Below are positions 50,897 through 59,116 of a stretch of 64,000 nucleotides of DNA, piece by piece (within the stretch, counting starts at the first letter, position 1; each line of letters opens with the position of its first letter). This DNA is from Streptomyces cucumeris. Its GTDB lineage: Bacteria > Actinomycetota > Actinomycetes > Streptomycetales > Streptomycetaceae. Location of the stretch: contig NZ_JANCLX010000032.1 in the NCBI RefSeq assembly GCF_024295805.1, forward strand, positions 48,120 through 112,119. The letters run 5' to 3'. The translations under genes and the position numbers were made by a program. Under the pieces are notes generated by a model. The model was not told where the DNA came from and made no database searches. It was given only the letters and a program-made list of their open reading frames with translations.

Positions 50897-51101
50897 GGCG
50901 ATCACCGAGAGATCGCGAGGCCGTCCTTTCCATGCGTCATGTCGGCCATCGTGGACGGCAAGACGGCCCTCGTGCAAGGGATTTACGTCGATCACGCCAC
51001 GTCCGGAGCTGATCGCGGAATCCTGGCGACCATCACGACGGCGGCCGGGGAGCCGCCACTATTCCGTGGAGCGCCAGCGGACCCCCGTGGGAGGGTGCGG
51101 T

Positions 51102-51413
51102 ATGCCCGAACACCTTCGGTTCTTCTTCGAGGCCGGTGTCCCCGACACCCCGCTGTGGCCCCTCGACATGGACAGCCCCTACGGCTGTCCCACGGACCTG
51201 GGCCGTCTGCCGATCACGGAGGGCACACGAACCGAACTGGAGCGGTTGTGCGGGTGGTACCAGTCGTCACTCGACTGGGACTATCCGCCGGATCCGTCCC
51301 CCTGGTCCGACGAGGAGTGGCAGGCGTTCCGGGGACGCGCGCACGCCGCCCTGGCGGCACTGCACAGTGAACTGGGCGATGACTGGACGGTCGCGGACGA
51401 AAGCCTGCTGTGA
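51102..51413 (+). CDS. Small hypothetical protein
   Basis: The 103-residue protein starts at ATG 51102 with GGGAGGG 6 nt upstream. It is acidic and Trp-rich: 'HLRFFFEAGVPDTPLWPLDM', 'LGRLPITEGTRTELERLCGW', 'YQSSLDWDYPPDPSPWSDEE' and 'WQAFRGRAHAALAALHSEL'. No signal or membrane helix is seen. The aromatic, acidic composition and size resemble small actinobacterial proteins of unknown role. It is divergent from the HEAT-like gene across 205 bp. The frame that runs upstream of this ATG is not supported. Confidence 0.6.
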   Translation: MPEHLRFFFEAGVPDTPLWPLDMDSPYGCPTDLGRLPITEGTRTELERLCGWYQSSLDWDYPPDPSPWSDEEWQAFRGRAHAALAALHSELGDDWTVADESLL

Positions 51414-51454
51414 TCGCCGACGCCCGGGAGGGGTGTCGTCCCCCGCCCGTGACC

Positions 51455-51496
51455 CGGCCGGTACGGCGAGGCGGGTCCGCGCTGCCGTACCGGCCG
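51455..51496. terminator. 13-bp hairpin after the small hypothetical gene
   Basis: CGGCCGGTACGGC (51455-51467) and GCCGTACCGGCCG (51484-51496) pair perfectly around a 16-nt loop, between convergent genes. Confidence 0.65.
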
Positions 51497-51631
51497 CGGC
51501 CATCCCTCTCCCCCGGCTGGCCGGGTCCCGCATGGGGACTCCGGGCGGCTCGCGACCGGTGCTGCACGGTCACTCCCAGGTGCGTGCCGCCGCGGGTCCC
51601 GGGCCCGGCCAGCGGTCCTGAGCGGCCGGGG

Positions 51632-51814
51632 TCAGCGGCCGAGCTCCTTGCGGGAGACCCGGCGCAGCCTGCGGCGCTGCGAGGGGTCCAGCAGCAGATA
51701 GGCCGCCGCGGGCACGCCGACGAGCACCAGCAGCGCCGCCCAGAAGGGCAGCAGCCACATCAGGATCACACCTACCGCCACACCCCCGACGGCGACCTTC
51801 GCGCGCGTGGACAT
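51632..51814 (-). CDS. Small two-helix membrane protein
   Basis: The 60-residue protein starts at ATG 51814 with GAGGAGG upstream on the minus strand. A hydrophobic stretch (KVAVGGVAVGVILMWLLPFW, then AALLVLVGVPAAAYLLL) forms two membrane helices. A basic tail (QRRRLRRVSRKELGR) follows. No domain is recognised. It is divergent from the SNF2 helicase gene, across a gap of 167 bp. The longer in-frame version beginning at 51874 would add 20 acidic residues and lacks a ribosome site. Confidence 0.6.
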   Translation of the reverse strand: MSTRAKVAVGGVAVGVILMWLLPFWAALLVLVGVPAAAYLLLDPSQRRRLRRVSRKELGR

Positions 51815-51981
51815 CTCACCCGCCTCCTCATCACGGCCCCAGCCGAGCTCCTCACGGCCCTGAGCCGCGTTCACCCTTCACAACGCACACCGGCGGCCTC
51901 CGGTTCCTCATTCCTCCCGCGCGTCCTGTACCCTCGACCGCCCCACGCCCAGTAGTCAAATTTGAGGAGTAAATCAGCGCT

Positions 51982-54927
51982 GTGACACCACCCCGCGCGG
52001 CGACGTCCTCCGAGATCGCCGAACTCTGCCGCTCCACCACGGTCTTCCTGCCCGCCGACCCGGCACGCACCGGACGGGTCGCGTTCTGGTCCCCGGACGG
52101 CCCGCCCCCGTCCGGGCCCGGCTCCGTCGAAGAGCTGACCGTCGTGGTCCCCGCGGCCCCGGACGGCCCTGGGGCCGACGGTGACCGGGACGCCCGCCCC
52201 GACGGTGTCCGCACGCGTACCGTCCCCGCGCTCGTCCTCCCCCTGAGCGCCGCGCTGCCGGTGCTCACCCGCGCCCGCGCGCGGGCGGCCGCGCGCACCG
52301 GGGACGGCACCGATCCCACGGCGGCCTTCTGGGGTGCCGCCGCCGTGCTCGCCCTCCAACTCGCCGCGCGTGGGCGGCTGCTGCCCGGTCTCACCGCCGC
52401 CGATCACGATGCCTGGCGTGTCGGCCCGCTGACACCCGAGGACCTGGAGCGGCTCAGGGAGCTGGCCGCCGCCATGCCGCCCGCCGCGCACGCCCTGCCG
52501 CTGCCCGGTACCGACCCGGTGCTGCTGCCCGAACCGGAACGCCATCTGCGCGCCTTTCTCGACGCGGTGGCGGACGGGCTGCCGCGTTCCCCCGCCGCGG
52601 CCCTGGCCGCGGGCGGCCCCGCATTCGCCGCCGCACCGCCCGTACGGCTGCCCGGACAGCGCGCCTGGGCGGCGGACGTGGCCGCCGGGCACGACGCCGG
52701 GGTCCGGCTGTCGCTGCGTATCGAGGTGCTGCGCGGCGACCTCCTGGCCGCTGACGACGACGTCCCCGCCGCCGGACCGGACTTCCGCGCCGTCCTCCAG
52801 CTGCACAGCCTCACCGACCCGGCCCTCGTCGCGGACGCCGCCGACATCTGGGCCGGTACCTCGCCGGTCGGCGCGGCGCTGGGACCGCGCGCCCGGATGG
52901 ACGCGCTGCTCACCCTGCGGCGCGCGGCCCGCGCCTGGCCGCCGCTCGCACCCCTGCTCTCGGCCGCCGTGCCCGACGCGATCGACCTCGCCGACGAGGA
53001 GGTCACCGACCTGCTCGGCCCGGCGGCGGAGGCGCTGGAGGCCACCGGGGTGCAGGTGCACTGGCCCAGGGAGCTGGTCCGCGGCCTGACCGCTCGCGCC
53101 GTCATCGGCCCGGACGAGGACGGCGCCGGCGAGGACGGCTTCGGCCCCCGGATGCCCTCGTTCCTCTCCGCCGACGCGCTGCTCCGCTTCAGCTGGCGGT
53201 TCGCCATCGGCGACCAGGACCTCACCCGTGCGGAGCTCGACCGGCTCGCGGAGGCCAGTCGTCCGGTGGTGCGGCTGCGCGACCAGTGGGTCGTCCTGGA
53301 CCCGGAGTCGGCGCGTCGCGCCCGGGACCGCACGGATCGCAAACTCACCCCCGTGGACGCGCTCGACGCCGTCCTCACCGGCCGTACCGAGGCGGACGGC
53401 GCGGCCGTGGACGTCGAGCCCACCGGCTGGCTCGCGGCGCTGCGCGACCGGCTGGCCGACCCGGAGGGGGCCTCCCACCCCGAACAGCCGCCGGTCGCCC
53501 AGCCCGCCGCCCTCGCCGCCACCCTGCGCGACTACCAGCTACGCGGTCTGGACTGGCTGGTCCGGATGACCTCGCTGGGCCTCGGCGGCTGTCTCGCCGA
53601 CGACATGGGGCTCGGCAAGACCATCACCGTGATCGCGCTCCATCTGCACCGGCAGGACGTTCCCGAGGCCGCCGGGCCCACCCTGGTGGTCTGTCCCACC
53701 TCCCTGATGGGCAACTGGCGGCGCGAGATCGAGAGGTTCGCCCCGGGCACCCCGGTACGCCGCTACCACGGCAGCCACCGCAGCCTGGACGACTTCGCCG
53801 CGGGCGAGTTCGTCCTGACCACCTACGGGACGATGCGGCTCGACGCCGAGCGCCTGGCCGCGGCGGGGCCCTGGGGCATGGTGGTCGCGGACGAGGCCCA
53901 GCACGTCAAGAACCCGTTCTCGGCGACCGCCGGACAACTGCGCGTCATCGGGGCGAAGGCCCGTGTCGCGCTCTCCGGAACGCCCATCGAGAACAACCTC
54001 TCGGAGCTGTGGGCGATCCTGGACTGGACCACTCCCGGGGTGCTGGGCACCCACGGTGCGTTCCGCAGGCGCTACGCCCAGCCGGTCGAGAGCGGCGACC
54101 CGGCCGCCGCCGCGCGGCTGGCGAAGCTGGTCCGGCCGTTCCTGCTGCGGCGCCGCAAGTCCGATCCGGGTATCGCCCCCGAACTGCCGCCGAAGACCGA
54201 GACCGACCGCGCGGTCGCCCTCACCACCGAACAGGCCGGGCTCTACGAGGCGGTGGTGCGCGAGACCCTCGCCGAGATCTCCGGCGCCCAGGGACTCCTC
54301 CGGCGCGGACTGATCGTCAAGCTGCTCACCGGTCTCAAGCAGATCTGCAACCACCCCGCCCAGTACCTGAAGGAGGAGCGCCCCGCCCTCCCCGGCCGCT
54401 CCGGCAAGCTGGAGCTACTGGACGAACTCCTGGACACCATCCTCGCCGAGGACGCGAGCGTGCTGGTGTTCACGCAGTACGTCCAGATGGCCCGCATCCT
54501 CGAAACGCACCTGGCCGCGCGCGGGGTGCCGACCCAACTGCTGCACGGGGGCACCACGGTGGCGCGGCGCGAGGAGATGGTGCGGCGCTTCCAGGACGGC
54601 GAGGTACCGGTGTTCCTGCTGTCCCTGAAGGCCGCGGGCACCGGACTGAACCTCACCCGGGCCGAGCATGTCGTGCACTACGACCGCTGGTGGAACCCGG
54701 CCGTCGAGGCACAGGCCACCGACCGCGCGTACCGGATCGGACAGACCCAGCCGGTACAGGTCCACCGGATCGTCGCGGAGGGCACGGTGGAGGACCGGAT
54801 CGCGGCGCTGCTGGACCGCAAGCGGGAGCTGGCGGACGCGGTGCTCGGCGGCGGCGACGGCGCGCTGACCGAACTGACCGACGCCGAACTGGCGGAGCTC
54901 GTGGAGCTGAGGGGGACCGAGCGATGA
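51982..54927 (+). CDS. SNF2-family DNA helicase/ATPase
   Basis: The 981-residue protein has an actinobacterial N-terminal region (about 1-510) typical of bacterial SNF2 proteins, then a RecA-like pair. Motifs: 'YQLRGLDWLVRMTSLGLGGC', Walker A 'LADDMGLGKTITVIALHLHR', Ia 'LVVCPTSLMGNWRREIERFA', Walker B 'VVADEAQHVKNPFSATAGQL', III 'ALSGTPIENNLSELWAILDW', V 'LLSLKAAGTGLNLTRAEHVV' and VI 'ATDRAYRIGQTQPVQVHRIV'. All are intact, so it should translocate on duplex DNA to remodel bound proteins. GTG 51982 has GAGGAG about 12 nt upstream. Its stop overlaps the next gene's ATG (54924-54927), a SWIM protein, so the two are coupled. Confidence 0.94.
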   Translation: MTPPRAATSSEIAELCRSTTVFLPADPARTGRVAFWSPDGPPPSGPGSVEELTVVVPAAPDGPGADGDRDARPDGVRTRTVPALVLPLSAALPVLTRARARAAARTGDGTDPTAAFWGAAAVLALQLAARGRLLPGLTAADHDAWRVGPLTPEDLERLRELAAAMPPAAHALPLPGTDPVLLPEPERHLRAFLDAVADGLPRSPAAALAAGGPAFAAAPPVRLPGQRAWAADVAAGHDAGVRLSLRIEVLRGDLLAADDDVPAAGPDFRAVLQLHSLTDPALVADAADIWAGTSPVGAALGPRARMDALLTLRRAARAWPPLAPLLSAAVPDAIDLADEEVTDLLGPAAEALEATGVQVHWPRELVRGLTARAVIGPDEDGAGEDGFGPRMPSFLSADALLRFSWRFAIGDQDLTRAELDRLAEASRPVVRLRDQWVVLDPESARRARDRTDRKLTPVDALDAVLTGRTEADGAAVDVEPTGWLAALRDRLADPEGASHPEQPPVAQPAALAATLRDYQLRGLDWLVRMTSLGLGGCLADDMGLGKTITVIALHLHRQDVPEAAGPTLVVCPTSLMGNWRREIERFAPGTPVRRYHGSHRSLDDFAAGEFVLTTYGTMRLDAERLAAAGPWGMVVADEAQHVKNPFSATAGQLRVIGAKARVALSGTPIENNLSELWAILDWTTPGVLGTHGAFRRRYAQPVESGDPAAAARLAKLVRPFLLRRRKSDPGIAPELPPKTETDRAVALTTEQAGLYEAVVRETLAEISGAQGLLRRGLIVKLLTGLKQICNHPAQYLKEERPALPGRSGKLELLDELLDTILAEDASVLVFTQYVQMARILETHLAARGVPTQLLHGGTTVARREEMVRRFQDGEVPVFLLSLKAAGTGLNLTRAEHVVHYDRWWNPAVEAQATDRAYRIGQTQPVQVHRIVAEGTVEDRIAALLDRKRELADAVLGGGDGALTELTDAELAELVELRGTER

Positions 54928-56249
54928 GCCGAGAGCACGGTACGCGTGGCACGACGGGTGGGTCCGCCGCGCGCCCGGAGCGCGTCTTCGACGCGCTGCC
55001 GCCCGTGGGCGGCCGTGGATTCGCCCGGACCTGGTGGGGCCAGGCGTGGCTGAAGGCCCTGGAGGACACGGCACTCGACGGCAAGCAGCTCAAGAGCGGC
55101 CGCAAGCGGGCCCGCGAGGGCGCGGTCGGCGCGGTGAGCGTCCGGCCGGGCCGGATCACCGCGGTGGTGCGGGACCGGGACCGTACGCCCCACCGCTCGG
55201 ACGTGCTGGTCCAGGAGTTGGGCGAGGACTCCTGGGACCGGCTGCTGGAGGTGGTGGCGGACCGCTCGGGCCACATCGCCGCGCTGCTGGACCGCGATAT
55301 GCCCCCACAGCTCGTGGAGGACGCGGCCGCCGCGGGGGTCGATCTGCTGCCGGGGATCGGCGATCTGGAACCGGAGTGCGCATGCGAGGCGTGGGACCAC
55401 TGTGAGCACACCGCCGCGCTCTGCTACCAGCTCGCGCGGCTGCTGGACGAGGACCCGTTCGTGCTGCTGCTGATGCGCGGCCGCGGGGAGCGGGAGCTGC
55501 TGGACGAACTCCAGGTGCGCAGTGTGGCGCGGGCCGCCCGGCGCACTCCGGCCGAGGGCGAGGACACGGGGCCGGGCACGGTGCCCGTTCCGGCGGGGGT
55601 ACCGGCCGGGGAGGCGTTCGCCGTGTCCGGTCCGGTGCCGCTGCCCCCGCCGCCGTCACCCGTGGACGCGCCGGGACGGCCCCCGGCACTGGTCGGCGGT
55701 GCGGAACCGGCGCCGGGGCTCGATGTGGCCGCGCTGGAGTTCCTCGCCGCGGACGCGGCGGTCCGCGCCCGGCGGCAGTTGGCCGAGGCGCTGTCACCCG
55801 GCCACGCGGTGGCCCCGGCCGCCCCGGAGGCGCTCACGGTGTGGCAGGACACGGTGCGGCTGACGGCGGCCGGACCCCCGGACGGGGTCGCGGCACGGCT
55901 CACCGCGGGCTGCGGGCGCGACCGCACCGAACTGGCGCTCGCGGTCCGGGCGTGGGGGCACGGCGGTCCCGCCGCACTCACCGTGCTGGAGGAGGAGTGG
56001 ACCCCGGACGCGGAGGCGCTGATCCGTGCCCGCGCCCGTCTGACCGCCGCCTGGGAGGACGGCGAGCGCGCACCGCGGTGGCGGACGGCGGGCAACCGGT
56101 GGACGGTGGTTGGCTCCGACACCCAGCTCCGTCTGGGACGCGACGGCCGCTGGTGGCCGTACCGCAAGGAACGGGGCCGCTGGTGGCCCGCCGGTCCGCC
56201 CGCTGACGACCCGGCGGCGGCCCTGGCATCCCTGCAGGCATCGGACTGA
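54924..56249 (+). CDS. SWIM zinc-finger protein
   Basis: This 441-residue protein starts at ATG 54924, overlapping the SNF2 stop. The SWIM motif CxCx7CxHxxA appears as 'ECACEAWDHCEHTAALCYQL' around residues 152-171. Upstream are 'GRGFARTWWGQAWLKALEDT' and 'GAVGAVSVRPGRITAVVRDR', typical of the SWIM proteins paired with SNF2 ATPases. Downstream is a Pro/Gly-rich linker (about 205-260), then a C-terminal region with a Trp-rich end ('GRWWPYRKERGRWWPAGPPA'). SWIM domains bind zinc and DNA or protein. The coupling suggests a complex with the helicase. Confidence 0.88.
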   Translation: MSREHGTRGTTGGSAARPERVFDALPPVGGRGFARTWWGQAWLKALEDTALDGKQLKSGRKRAREGAVGAVSVRPGRITAVVRDRDRTPHRSDVLVQELGEDSWDRLLEVVADRSGHIAALLDRDMPPQLVEDAAAAGVDLLPGIGDLEPECACEAWDHCEHTAALCYQLARLLDEDPFVLLLMRGRGERELLDELQVRSVARAARRTPAEGEDTGPGTVPVPAGVPAGEAFAVSGPVPLPPPPSPVDAPGRPPALVGGAEPAPGLDVAALEFLAADAAVRARRQLAEALSPGHAVAPAAPEALTVWQDTVRLTAAGPPDGVAARLTAGCGRDRTELALAVRAWGHGGPAALTVLEEEWTPDAEALIRARARLTAAWEDGERAPRWRTAGNRWTVVGSDTQLRLGRDGRWWPYRKERGRWWPAGPPADDPAAALASLQASD

Positions 56250-56264
56250 GCCGGGGTGTCCGGA

Positions 56265-56303
56265 CGCTGTGGGGCGGCTCCCTCCCCAGGCCGCCCCACA
56301 GCG
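56265..56303. terminator. 14-bp hairpin between SWIM and xylA genes
   Basis: CGCTGTGGGGCGGC (56265-56278) and GCCGCCCCACAGCG (56290-56303) pair perfectly. The two genes converge on it. Confidence 0.75.
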
Positions 56304-56335
56304 CTCGGCACGGCCGCTGCCCGGGCGCCCGCTCC

Positions 56336-57508
56336 TCAGCTCCGCGCCCCCAGCAGATGGTCCATGGCGAGCTGGTCGAGGCGTTCGAAGGCCATACCGC
56401 GTACGGCGGCGGCCTCGGCGTCGAAGTCCTCGAAGGCGGAGCGGTCCGCGAGCAGCGCGGCCGGGGTCTCCCCCTCGCCCAGGGTGGGCCGGGCCAGCTC
56501 GTCCAGGCGCGAGGCGCGCAGCGCCTCCCGGACCTCCGGATCGGCGCGGAAGGCCGCGGCCCGCTCCTTGAGGATGAGGTAGTTGCGCATACAGCCGGCG
56601 GCGGAGGCCCAGACGCCCTCGGCGTCCTCGGTGCGCGGCGGTTTGAAGTCGAAGTGGCGCGGCCCTTGGTACCCGGCCGTCTCCAGGAGGTCGACGAGCC
56701 AGAAGGCGGCCCGCAGATCGCCCGCGCCGAAGCGCAGGTCCTGGTCGTACTTGATACCGGACTGGCCGTTGAGGTCGATGTGGAAGAGCTTGTCCGCCCA
56801 CATCGCCTGGGCGATGCCGTGCGGGAAGTTCAGCCCGGCCATCTGCTCATGGCCGACCTCGGGGTTCACCCCGAACAGCCCGGGCCGCTCCAGCCGCTCG
56901 ATGAAGGCGAGCGCGTGGCCGACGGTCGGCAGCAGGATGTCGCCACGCGGCTCGTTCGGCTTGGGCTCTATGGCGAAGCGCAGATCGTAGCCCTGCTCAG
57001 TGACGTACGCGCCGAGCAGGTCGAACGCCTCCTTCATCCGGTCCAGCGCGGCCCGTACGTCCTTGGCGGCGCCGGACTCCGCACCCTCGCGGCCGCCCCA
57101 GGCCACATAGGTGGTGGCGCCCAGTTCGACGGCGAGGTCGATGTTGCGGAGGGTCTTGCGCAGGGCGTAGCGGCGTACGTCCCGGTCGTTGGCGGTGAAG
57201 GCGCCGTCCTTGAAGACCGGATGGGTGAACAGGTTGGTGGTGGCCATGGGCACGGTCATCCCGGTGGCCTCCAGGGCCTGGCGGAACCGCTTGACACGGG
57301 CGTCGCGCTCGGCCTCCGGGGCACCGTGGGGGATCAGGTCGTCGTCGTGGAACGTGACGCCCCAGGCTCCGAGTTCGGCGAGACGGGTCACGCTCTCCAC
57401 GGGGTCGAGCGCCGGGCGGGTGGCCTCGCCGAACGGGTCCCGGCCCTGCCAGCCGACGGTCCACAGGCCGAAGCTGAACCGGTCCTCGGGGGTGGGGGTG
57501 TAGCGCAT
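56336..57508 (-). CDS. xylA: Xylose isomerase
   Basis: The 390-residue TIM-barrel enzyme converts D-xylose to D-xylulose (and glucose to fructose) with two divalent metals. His54 and Asp57 are in 'GVTFHDDDLIPHG', matching the Streptomyces numbering. Glu and Lys of the metal and sugar site are in 'FAIEPKPNEPRGDILLP'. The metal His is in 'GVNPEVGHEQMAGLNF'. 'GRREGAESGAAKDVRAALDR'-like segments fit other Actinobacteria. ATG 57508 starts with 'MRYTPTPEDRFSFGLWTVGW'. It is divergent from xylB, with the ROK regulator after xylB, and cytosolic. Confidence 0.96.
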   Translation of the reverse strand: MRYTPTPEDRFSFGLWTVGWQGRDPFGEATRPALDPVESVTRLAELGAWGVTFHDDDLIPHGAPEAERDARVKRFRQALEATGMTVPMATTNLFTHPVFKDGAFTANDRDVRRYALRKTLRNIDLAVELGATTYVAWGGREGAESGAAKDVRAALDRMKEAFDLLGAYVTEQGYDLRFAIEPKPNEPRGDILLPTVGHALAFIERLERPGLFGVNPEVGHEQMAGLNFPHGIAQAMWADKLFHIDLNGQSGIKYDQDLRFGAGDLRAAFWLVDLLETAGYQGPRHFDFKPPRTEDAEGVWASAAGCMRNYLILKERAAAFRADPEVREALRASRLDELARPTLGEGETPAALLADRSAFEDFDAEAAAVRGMAFERLDQLAMDHLLGARS

Positions 57509-57637
57509 CGCGGCTCCCTCGCCTATTTCGTCATGGCGATTTACAAATTAGTATGCGCAAGCATTCCGGGGAAGCCCCGGCCATCCGCAGCGCCGGCGGC
57601 GCACCCGCACACCTGGGACGCAGAGGGAGAGCCCGAG
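57509..57637. promoter_or_regulatory. xylA-xylB divergent control region
   Basis: This 129-bp gap has an AT-rich core (57538-57556) with TTTACAAATTAGTAT, a weakly symmetric sequence (TAC...GTA). It sits close to the xylA start. A ROK-type repressor is encoded after xylB and this is its most likely target, but I cannot define the operator exactly. Confidence 0.45.
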
Positions 57638-59092
57638 ATGGCAGCAGCCGTGCCCGTACCGGAAGGACCGCTGGTCATCGGCGTGGACAGCTCCACGCAG
57701 TCGACCAAGGCGCTGGTCGTGGACTCCGCGACGGGGCGGGTCGTGGCACGCGGTCAGGCCCCGCACACCGTCACCGGCGGCGGTGACGGCACCGGCAAGG
57801 AGTCCGTGCCGGAGCAGTGGTGGGAGGCGCTGACCGAGGCGCTGCGCCAGTGCGGGGCCTCCGCTCACGAGGCGGCCGCGGTCTCCGTCGGCGGTCAGCA
57901 GCACGGTCTGGTCACCCTGGACGCCTCCGGCCGCTCGGTCCGGCCCGCGCTGCTCTGGAACGACGTGCGCTCGGCGCCGCAGCGTGACCGGCTGGTGGCG
58001 GAGCTGGGCGGCCCGGAGGCGTGCGCGGAACGGATCGGAAGCGTGCCCGCGCCCGCCTTCACCGTCACCAAATGGGCCTGGCTCAGCGAGAACGAACCGG
58101 AGGCGGCGCGCGCCACCACGGCCGTACGCCTCCCCCACGACTATCTGACCGAGCGGCTGACCGGCCAGGGCACCACCGACCGCGGGGATGTGTCGGGCAC
58201 CGGCTGGTGGGCGTCGGCGACCGAGGCGTACGACGAGGAGATCCTGGAGCGGGTGGGGCTGTCCCCGGACGCGCTGCCCCGGGTGCTGCGCCACGGTGAG
58301 GCCGCCGGGACCGTACGGGACCTGCCGGACCTCCCGCTGCCCGGCGGCGCCCTGGTGGCCACCGGTACCGGCGACAACATGGCGGCCGCCCTCGGGCTCG
58401 GACTGCGCCCCGGTCAGCCGGTGCTCAGTCTGGGGACCTCCGGCACGGTGTACGCGGTCTCGGAGCGGCGGCCCGCCGACGCCACCGGCGTGGTCGCGGG
58501 GTTCGCCGATGCCCGGGACGCCTGGCTGCCGCTCGCGTGCACCCTCAACTGCACGCTGGCGGTGGACCGGATCGCCGCGCTGCTCGGCCGGGACCGGGAG
58601 GCGGTGGAGCCCGGCGGGTCCGCCGTACTGCTGCCCTTCCTGGACGGCGAGCGCACTCCGCATCTGCCGGACGCCTCCGGACTGCTGCACGGGCTGCGCC
58701 ATGACACCACACCCGGCCAGGTGCTCCAAGCCGCCTATGACGGCGCGGTGTTCGCCCTCCTCACCGCCTTGGACCGGGTACTGGACGGGGGCGGCTCGTC
58801 CGACGTGCCCCTGCTCCTGATCGGCGGCGGCGCCAAGGGGACGGCCTGGCGGGAGACGGTGCGCCGGCTCAGCGGCCGCCCCGTCCAGGTGCCGCGCGCC
58901 CAGGAGTTGGTCGCCCTCGGCGCGGCGGCCCAGGCGGCCGGACTGCTGCTGGGCGAGGACCCGGCGGCGGTGGCCCGGCGCTGGGCGACGGCCCAGGGGC
59001 CGTCCTACGATGCGGTGCCACGCGAGGACGCGACACTGGAGCGTCTCGCGGGGGTGCTGTCCGACGCCGACGGTCTGCTCCACCGGACCTGA
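57638..59092 (+). CDS. xylB: Xylulokinase
   Basis: This 484-residue FGGY-family kinase phosphorylates D-xylulose to xylulose 5-phosphate. N-terminal ATPase motif 'VIGVDSSTQSTKALVVDSAT' and the substrate region 'SVGGQQHGLVTLDASGRSVR' followed by 'PALLWNDVRS' are typical. The catalytic Asp is in 'VSGTGWWAS'-adjacent 'TDRGDVSGTG' and the C-terminal ATP motif 'LLLIGGGAKGTAWRETVRRL'. 'LGTSGTVYAVS' forms the phosphate loop. ATG 57638 follows GAGGGAGAG at 5-6 nt. The frame upstream runs antisense to xylA and is not used. The ROK gene follows within 24 bp. Confidence 0.95.
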   Translation: MAAAVPVPEGPLVIGVDSSTQSTKALVVDSATGRVVARGQAPHTVTGGGDGTGKESVPEQWWEALTEALRQCGASAHEAAAVSVGGQQHGLVTLDASGRSVRPALLWNDVRSAPQRDRLVAELGGPEACAERIGSVPAPAFTVTKWAWLSENEPEAARATTAVRLPHDYLTERLTGQGTTDRGDVSGTGWWASATEAYDEEILERVGLSPDALPRVLRHGEAAGTVRDLPDLPLPGGALVATGTGDNMAAALGLGLRPGQPVLSLGTSGTVYAVSERRPADATGVVAGFADARDAWLPLACTLNCTLAVDRIAALLGRDREAVEPGGSAVLLPFLDGERTPHLPDASGLLHGLRHDTTPGQVLQAAYDGAVFALLTALDRVLDGGGSSDVPLLLIGGGAKGTAWRETVRRLSGRPVQVPRAQELVALGAAAQAAGLLLGEDPAAVARRWATAQGPSYDAVPREDATLERLAGVLSDADGLLHRT

Positions 59093-59116
59093 CGCCCCCG
59101 AGAGGAGACCACGACG

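Noticed and set aside
50939..51370. A 143-codon frame starting MSAIVDGKTALVQ upstream of the small hypothetical gene
   Set aside because: It overlaps the better-supported frame beginning at 51102, which has a good ribosome site and more natural composition; its later part is Arg/Pro/Gly shadow sequence.
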